From Tubiluchus corallicola (Eukaryota; Priapulida; Priapulimorpha; Priapulimorphida; Tubiluchidae), in assembly GCA_030141605.1 (NCBI GenBank), contig JAQGDQ010000707.1:45285-109284 (forward strand): a stretch of 64,000 nucleotides of DNA. The letters run 5' to 3'. Shown piece by piece: positions 12,101 to 21,100 of the stretch. The translations under genes and the position numbers were made by a program. The notes under the pieces are model-generated. The model was given only the letters and a program-made list of their open reading frames with translations. It did not search any database and had not been told where the DNA came from. Each line of letters opens with the position of its first letter. Position 1 is the stretch's first letter.

Positions 12101-15100
12101 TATATTATAGCACATAGTTTCAACTTTGTGAAAAATGTTTGGAATGGTTTTGTTGTAATGCTGTGCTGTTGGTGCTTGTGCTATAGGTGTCGTCATCGTT
12201 GCCACCATCATCATCATCATCAACATCATGATCACCACGTGAGGTGGTGGATTTGATGTGGTGTGGTGGTGGTGTGCTTTGTGTGTTGTGCTATGGATGG
12301 TGTGGTGGGGTGATAGGGTGTGTGGGGTGTGGTGTGGGTAGTGTGGTATGGAGTGGGTGGGTGTTGTGGTGCAGTGCGGTGTGATGTGATGTGGTGGAGT
12401 ATTATGGTGTGGGTGGTGTGGTGTGGTGTGTGGGTGGTGCAGTGCAGTGGCATGGTGTGGTGCAGTGTGGTGTGATGTGGTGGACTCGTATGGTGTGGGT
12501 GATGTGGTGTGGTGTGTAGGTGGGTGGGTGGTGTGGTGCAGTTTGGTGTTATGGTGTGGTGCTGTGCGGTGTGATGTGGTGGAGTGGTATGGTGTGGTGC
12601 AGTGTGGTGTGATGAGGTGGAGTGGTGTGGTGTGGATTTTGTGTTGATTTGTGCACAAAATTCTTTTTGTGGGGTTTGGCTAGTCCCTTATATTAATATT
12701 CTTGGTATATATATAAGATTCGAGGCTACAGCCCGGACGAGGGCACCATTTGCGGCGATCTATACATCAAAAGAAAGGTCTCGATCTAGTGTCGTCTCAT
12801 TGATGGTTTATTTTTCGAATCGGGCCCACCGGGAGGAACGGGGGGCGAAAAACCTCCAAAAATGGCCATTTTCGGCCGTTTTTTGCAAAAGTTATACGGC
12901 TGAGATGTAGAGAACGGGAACGGGCCGAGGGGGGTGCTGGGTATGGATAGATAGCCCGTTCAGCGGTGGGTGTCATAGGCCTATTTAGAATTCCCGAGAG
13001 GGCCGCGGCGTCCCGCAACGGGCGTTTTCCCGGACCCAACTCGCGATTTTTTCGAAATTTTGATCAAACAGCCTGCGGAAAAAACGTTCTAGCGTCGCCC
13101 GGTGGGACTCTCGGAAGGAGATATGGGGCTCTTTACAAAGAGGAAGAACGGGGCTACACGATGGTGTGGGCTATATGTTAGGGCAGGTCCACCGAGAGGA
13201 GTATTGGCGAGTTAATTAGGAGTTCTATTTTCGGCAATTTTCGCTTAGAAAACTATTGACGCAAAGGCATTGTTGTGACGTCATCCATTGTACTCTGCTG
13301 TAATCTTATAACTTTAATTCAGCAAAAAGCTGCCTGCTACGGGTTTGCGTTAGTTAAACAAACGGTATGCAGGATGTTACGGGCGTTGTGTTATAAATGA
13401 GGACTGTGTAGGACGTTCGCGTATTATTGATTACACATGGTTTTTTATGCAAAATCTTTTGCGGGGCCTTTGCTATTTATTATATTATAGCACATAGTTT
13501 CAACTTTGTGAAAAATGTTTGGAATGGTTTTGTTGCAATGCTGTGCTGTTGGTGCTTGTGCTATAGGTGTCGTCATCGTTGCCACCATCATCATCATCAT
13601 CATCAACATCATGATCACCACGTGAGGTGGTGGGTTTGATGTGGTGTGGTGGTGGTGTGCTTTGTGTGTTGTGCTATGGATGGTGTGGTGGGGTGATAGG
13701 GTGTGTGGGGTGTGGTATGGAGTGGGTGGCGTGGTGTGTGGGTGGGTGGGTGTTGTGGTGCAGTGCGGCGTGATGTGGTGGAGTATTATGGTGTGGGTGG
13801 TGTGGTGTGGTGTGTGGGTGGTGCGGTGTGGTGTGGTGCAGTGGTATGGTGTGATGTGGTGGAGTCGTATGGTGTGGGTGATGTGGTGTGGTGTGTGGGT
13901 GGTGCAGTGTGCTGCAGTGGTGTGGTGCAGTGGTATGGTGTGATGTGGTGGAGTCGTATGGTGTGGGTGATGTGGTGCGGTGTGCTGCAGTGGTATGGTG
14001 TGGTGCGGTGTGGTGTGATGTGGTGGAGTGGTATGGTGTGGGTGGTGTGGTGTGTAGGTGGGTGGGTGGTGTGGTGCAGTGTGGTGTTATGGTGTGGTGC
14101 TGTGCGGTGTAATGTGGTGGAGTATTATGGTGTGGGTGGTGTGGTGTGGTGTGTGAGTGGTGCAGTGGTGTGCTGCAGTGGTATGGTGTGGTGTGATGTG
14201 GTGGAGTGGTATGGTGTGGGTGGTGTGGTGTGTAGGTGGGTGGGTGGTGTGGTGCAGTGTGGTGTTATGGTGTGGTGCTGTGCGGTGTGATGTGGTGGAG
14301 TATTATGGTGTAGGTGGTATGGTGTGGTGCGGTGCGATGAGGTGGAGTGGTATGGTGTGGTGCAGTGTGGTGTGATGAGGTGGAGTGGTGTGGTGTGGGT
14401 TGTGTGTTGATTTGTGCACAAAATTCTTTTTGTGGGGTTTGGCTAGTGTAGAATTAATCATCTAATTGTCTCAAAAATGTCTAGTAATGTCCACCACACC
14501 TTCAATGTTAAATTTTTCTCGTATAATATTATAATAAAGTGTGATGGTACCTGTGTGTTAGGCTTATGCGTGTATATAGTGCTCTAATTAAGTTTAGTTA
14601 ATTCAGAGATGAGAATGACAAACTGCAAAAAACTCTGAAACAGGCCAGGGGTTTGGGGGCCACCTAGGCTGCCAATGGGGTTGAGAGTCAAAGCCCTTTT
14701 GGAGCCAGCAACAAATTGCAATTTTGTGACCATAGAGAGCCTCTAAGTGGACTTAAAATATCAATTACCTTGTTTCATGCATAATTTAAAATATCCAACT
14801 ATCAAGGATACATGATACTTAATTGTCTCAAATACGCCTAAGTAATGGCCGCTCCTATGCAAAAGTATATAAAAACTGTCTGCAATTGACTCAAATAACT
14901 CCGCACAATTGATTCTATATTTTTATACATAGAGATAAACACGTGGTTACACTGATGTACATGATGTAAGCAAAGTGACGGCCTGCCAACTAGCGGTCAA
15001 CTCGTGAAACAATCACTGTGTCCGTATTATGCAGAGTCTTTTAGCGATTCAGATTTTGTCTGAATTTTCTGATATTAATAAAAGGGACGTCCATCAAAAA

Positions 15101-18100
15101 CTAGTTTAAATTAGTTTAGTTTAAACTTTATTTATTTAGAGTGGATTTACAAAACAGGTTGCATCTGATTCATGTATCTCCACTAATGAGTAATTATCAA
15201 CTAGCTTGATTAGCCGTCAGCATGAGAATTTTAATGCCTCAAGTTCTAAAGTCGTATTTATATTTTTAGTCCAGATTTAGCTCTGCAGGAATCAGAATAT
15301 TTGTAGAGGATCTCGAAGATTTCAGCATATGAAGAGCACCCGTATTGCTGTTTGTCAGGAGGCAATTCTTAACACATTTAACAATAAGAACTCCATGCAG
15401 TGTCGAGCAGATGTTTAACATTTAGAACACCTGATCATAAATAACTGTGGAAGTTTTTGCTGCAATATCATAAATAAACCACTTTGGTTGATTCAGCAAA
15501 AACTTCCATAGTTATTTAATTTGTCCGATGAAAACTGACTAGAAAAAGTCATTATTGAAATATTGATTTTTAATATTTGTTCAATTTCAGCACAGTTGAT
15601 TCGGAGGTAAATTTGACCAGACTCTGTAACATAGACTGCATGTGCACGGAGTCTACGTACAATCCTATATGTGGTAACGATGGAATTAGTTATTATTCTC
15701 CCTGCTACGCGGGATGTAAAACAAAGTCAGTCGATGAAGATGGCGCAGAGGTAAGAAATCTTTTGTTTAATGTTGTCAACCAATTGTGGATAATTTTTGT
15801 AGATAATTGTTTTCCTGCATTGTTTTGTGAGAGATTGTGAAAAATGTGATTTTTGTGATTATGCGAAAAAGCTTATTACAATATTCTGAAGACGGGCGTC
15901 TTATACATAGTTTGATTGTGACCAAAATTTCACCTTTGATCTGAAGGCCGATGTTTTCAAGACTTTGACCTAAAAACCACATTTTATACGACTATGAATT
16001 TGGTTTCCGAAAGTCACATTCAACAGCATTAGCACTAATTTAAATAACAAATGATAAACTTTCAATTCGGTTTTCCAAAGTCACATTCAACAGCATTAGC
16101 ATGAATTGTAATAACTAATATAATTGCAGAGACGCTTGACAATAATCAGTATGTCTGTGACCTGTTCATAGATTTATCAAAGGCATTTGATACGGTAGAT
16201 CATTGTATTCTTCTAGACAAATTGCATTATTATGGTATAAGACATTCAGCTCAATCATGGTTCAAAAGTTATCTTTGTGATCGTCTCCAGTATGTCGAAT
16301 TAAATGGATGTAAATCCAATACACTTCCAATTAAGCATGGTGTTCCCCAAGGTTCTACTCTAGGACCACTTTTATTTCTTCTATATATAAATGATATGCC
16401 ACTAAGTTGCTCAAATTTAATCTTCAGACTTTTTGCAGAAGACACAAATATTTTTTAAGTGATTCAAATATAGATAACTTGGAGAGTGTTATGAATACCC
16501 AGTTAAATAAAGTAACAGAATGGTTGAATGTCAATAAGCTCTCATTGAATATTAATAAATCTAACTTCATGCTCCTAAAAAAGAAAAGGAGAACACCATT
16601 TGGGAATATTTCTTGATGAGCACCTAGACTGGAAGTACCATAATAAAGCATAAATTGAGTAAAACCTTGGGAATCATCTATAAATTACGCAAGTTTGTTA
16701 ATAGAGAAACATTGATGAAAATCTATTACAGTTTAGTCTACCCATATCTAATATATGGCGTCATGTCTTGGGGTGGTGTATATACATGGCTCTGAAGACC
16801 AATGTTCTCAATACTTTTATCTGAAGACCAATGTTCTCAATACTTTTATCTGAAGACCAGTGTTTTGAATACTTTTATCTGAAGACCAATGTTCTCAATA
16901 CTTTTATCTGAAGACCAGTGTTTTGAATAATTTTATCTGAAGACCAATGTTTTCAATACTTTTATCTGAAGGCCAATGTTTTCGATACTTTGTTTTGATT
17001 TAAATTAGAAAGACAGTGCAGTTCTTCCTGCTGTTTATCTCATGTAACTTTACCACAAAAAAATTGGTATTAAACATGCTTTAAGTATGCGCAAGAATTT
17101 TTGGGTTTTTGTTGAAGTTTCGTCAGTAAGCCTTTTCACAGTTTGTCCTGCGCACACGCAGTTGCTGTAGGTCAGAGCTTACGTGTACAGCAATGTCTCT
17201 TAACTACAGCCATTATGTGACATATGTATAAAGCAAAGGCATCTGCTGCATCAGTTCAGTAACTTCAATTGTCTTGTTTTGGATTAGTCTGGGCGTAGAG
17301 TGATTTACTAGCAGGATCTTGCTCGGGAACAAGAAAAAATGAACTAGATAAGATTCTAGCTAGCTGTTAAAACTGTTACTATTACAATAGCATGGACTGC
17401 AAGGCGTTGTCAAGTGTATACAAATACATTGTGTGGTGTACTTAACCTTTGACCTTTTCACAATCATCATATTCCTCAGTTATAAGTTACCATGAATAAA
17501 TATGTAACAGACAGCCAGAGTGTGTCATTCTCACTGGGCACTGTTGTCAATCTGCCCTTTTCCTCATATCATGTTTGCAAACTGATACTCTTTTATCTTT
17601 AGATCTACGGAGATTGTGCTTGCATCATCGCCAATGCTACAGACATCAATGGCTTCCCAGCCGAAGCCATAGATAACATGTGTGAATCAGACTGTAGATG
17701 GCAGATTGGCGTCTTTCTCACTCTGTTCTTCGTTGTCATGGTACAAACATTTGTGTGCAGTATGCCTGCCCTCTCTGCTACTATAAGGTACGATGTTAAT
17801 AGGTTTAACTCTTTCACAACTGCACCATTCAAAGTAGGTCATTATAAGACTTGTCATCATTAGATGTGCTTAACTGACATTAACTGAGTTTTTAAGCTAT
17901 TATTTAATTATCAAAGACTTATATGATTGTAGGTATTAAAATGTATACTTTTTACTTCATTTGAATAAGGTATAAAAAAATCCTGCAGTTTTCCTTTCAA
18001 CGAAGATTAGTTGGGATGCATTTTTGAAGTTAGTGTTTAGTTTTGGCCTTAGTCGTGTATGTGCTAATAAGTTTTACAAATTTGAATTAGTTTCTCAAAT

Positions 18101-21100
18101 TAATAAATATCTTCAGTCTACCGTATTTAGCAGTAGAATTCATCTTGGTGGAATTACTATGATAACAAGTTATGACTTCCCATTTAAATTAGCAAAATGT
18201 TTCTTAGAATTGGAGACACAATATAGTGTTGATTTGATATCATCCTGTGTTTAACATGTTGTAAACATTCGGGTTAAAAAAATTGCTTGTGTAGTATACT
18301 AAAATCATCGTCATCGCCGTCTTCGTCATGATGATGATGGCGATGATGATGATGGCAATGATGAAGATGACGATGATAAACAGAAGGATGGTGATGGTAG
18401 TGTTGATGATGACGATGATGATGATGGCGATGATGATGATGATGATGATGATGATGTGGTGATGATGGCAATGATGATGATGATGATGATGATGATAACG
18501 ACGATGATGATGATGATAGGAACAATGATTAAGAGAAGGATGGTGATGGTAGTGTTGATGATGACGATGATGATGATGGCGATGATGATGGTGATGATGA
18601 TGGGAACGATGATAAACAGAAGGATGGTGATGGTAGTGTTGATGATGACGATGATGATGATGGCGATGATGATGATGTGTGATGTGGTGATGATGGGAAT
18701 GATGATGATGATGGTGATGATGGTGATGATGATGATGAAATACAATGGTATCTGAAGTGATTACTGATCACCGCTGTACATGTAAGATTTGCAATGAAAG
18801 AAGCATTTTCAATTTCAATCAGTGCTTGTCTTATGAATAAATTTATGAATCGGTAATTTGGTGATTAATTAATAGAATTATCTACTGAATTAGATTCAGT
18901 TGATAAAACGGATAGCTCCTTGATTTGATAAGATAAATTTATTGATTATGAACTCACTCAACTGGCAAGGCACGAGATTTAATGCGAAGCAAATTATTTT
19001 CACGGGTGTGTTTTTGCGTTTACTGAAGGTAGACAGGTGTTCATTTAGAGAAAGCGTAATCTTGTTTTATAACTTTATGCAAGCGTAGATAAACACTCTA
19101 TAGAACATTATGCAGAGTTACATGTAATTATTAAGAAGTCGCGAGAAGCGGAACTTCTTTGGAAAGAAAGCTTTATGGCCAATGCCAAGCTACGAGGAAA
19201 CTTTGGAAGCAAGAAGTTCTGAAAGACAGACCTGGTGTGCAGCTAAACTTCCCACGCAGGAGAAAGAATTCTTGAACCACCTGGATGGTCATAAACTTCT
19301 TGGCAGGGTAGAGCCAAGGATGTCACCTTTAACCTATTGCACCATATTGCGTTTGAGCGCGAATTACGCAAAGCGGAACTTGGAGTTATAAGCCCGTGTT
19401 TGAAGACACGCGGTGTGAGTTGTTGGTTAGTTAGTTGGGTGCGAGCAGAGAGCAACATCAGAGAGAGAGGAGCCAGAGAGAGGCGACAGGAAATCTGACA
19501 GAGTGTAGACTTCGTTTCGAACCAGCGTGGACCATCGTTCTACGTCCTCAGCTAATCTGAGCACTGGATCTACGAATAGTCTTACAACAGCATAGGATTT
19601 GACCAAGTGTACGGGAGTTGCATTGGTCATTCCACCGAGTTAAGTAATCTTAACGCATTAGTAACTTGAGAGTAACTCTGCATAGTAGAAGTTCACATTG
19701 TGGTAGACACCTTAAGTGTAGCATACATATTAATTGTAAAGTGTATATTTCACATTGTATTTAGCACCGTAAGTGCAACGTACGAAAATTGTTAAGTGAA
19801 TAGATTGTGTATCTCTTGGAGCTAAAACATTATTTGTGAACGCCGACCAGCGTCTAAGACCAAATCGTGTATAACCATCTAGCTAAGAGTAATTGTTGTA
19901 AACCAATAAAAGTTTATTCACTTTGACTTAAATTACGAGTTCATGTATGCGTATAGGTGTTTAAAGTTAAGCAACACTAGATTCAATAACGAACCTGTAG
20001 ATTTGCATTGTATTAATCATTAATTAATTTAATAAAGCTCAATTGCGGGAGCTAAGCTAGTAAGCTTTTGGGATAAACACTTTTCTCACAGCGCGAAGTC
20101 GTAGAGTCAGTCTAGAGGGACTAGATTATTGCCTGATAGACTAATCTTAAGCTCTAGGGGCCAGGTGATAAAACACCTTGTAGCGATTAATGAGATAAGA
20201 AGCGAATTAACCTTAAATCAATTTTAAATGATTCTATAAATCACGTGCATGCTATACGATCACAAGATATAATAATTAATAAGTGATAACTGGTACATTA
20301 GATCATTATCAAAGGGATCATAGGACTAAATACATCTGAGATTTATAGACATCATACTTGTTTCATAGTTTACCTAGTACTTTAGCTTGTGTACAGAAAA
20401 TAATTACACTTTAGTAGATGCAAAACAAACATTATAACCTACATTCATTTATCCCTGCAACTATGCAGACAGTATTTGCTCACCGTTTACTTAGCTTGTT
20501 TACTGCTGACTGAGATCAGTGGCGTAGCAAGTGCTTGTGGCGCACCCTGGGGGCAAAAAACTTCTGACGCCCCACCCTTTTAATGTTTTGATCGTTTGTT
20601 TTGAGGGTGAAGCCACAAATTGTACGCTTTTTTGCATCCCTGAGCTCAACTTTCCTTCTTTGACATGATGGGATAAAAATATGCGAATTTTTCCTAACAA
20701 TCACATTGAGTTTGATTTGTGGTACTGCAGCAGAGTAACTCTTTTCTATGCATTAGTTGCTCATAACACGACAGTCATTAAACATTCAGCTCCAGCATTA
20801 AAACATGCAAAGATTATGAAAGATACAGAACACTACAGGTTTTCATAATAATACAATCTGCATTTAGAGAAACGTCAAAGATTCTTCCAAAATTATCAAT
20901 CAGCTAAACCACACGACACCCTATACACACACCGTTAAGTAACAACATTAGTTTTTTTTCTAGACTGTATGTAGTAATTAAGCTACGATGATCTCTGACT
21001 AGGCAAGTTTGTTGTAGTTTGAAAACTTTTGTTAATTATTTTGTTAATGTCGGATTAGTAATTAATAATTAACAGTCATTGAACTCTAGAGGAATTTTGT

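Noticed and set aside
12065-14421. Frames rich in His/Thr/Pro (-) or Val/Trp/Cys/Gly (+)
   Set aside because: They are translations of TGGTG/CACCA and (CAT)n low-complexity DNA.
16222-16616. Functional reverse transcriptase gene in SLCO intron 7
   Set aside because: The catalytic FADD box is changed to FAED, the frame is broken near 16440 and both termini are missing.
18274-18771. Frames of Met-, Ser-, His- or Ile-rich protein
   Set aside because: They are translations of the GAT/ATG trinucleotide tract in different frames.
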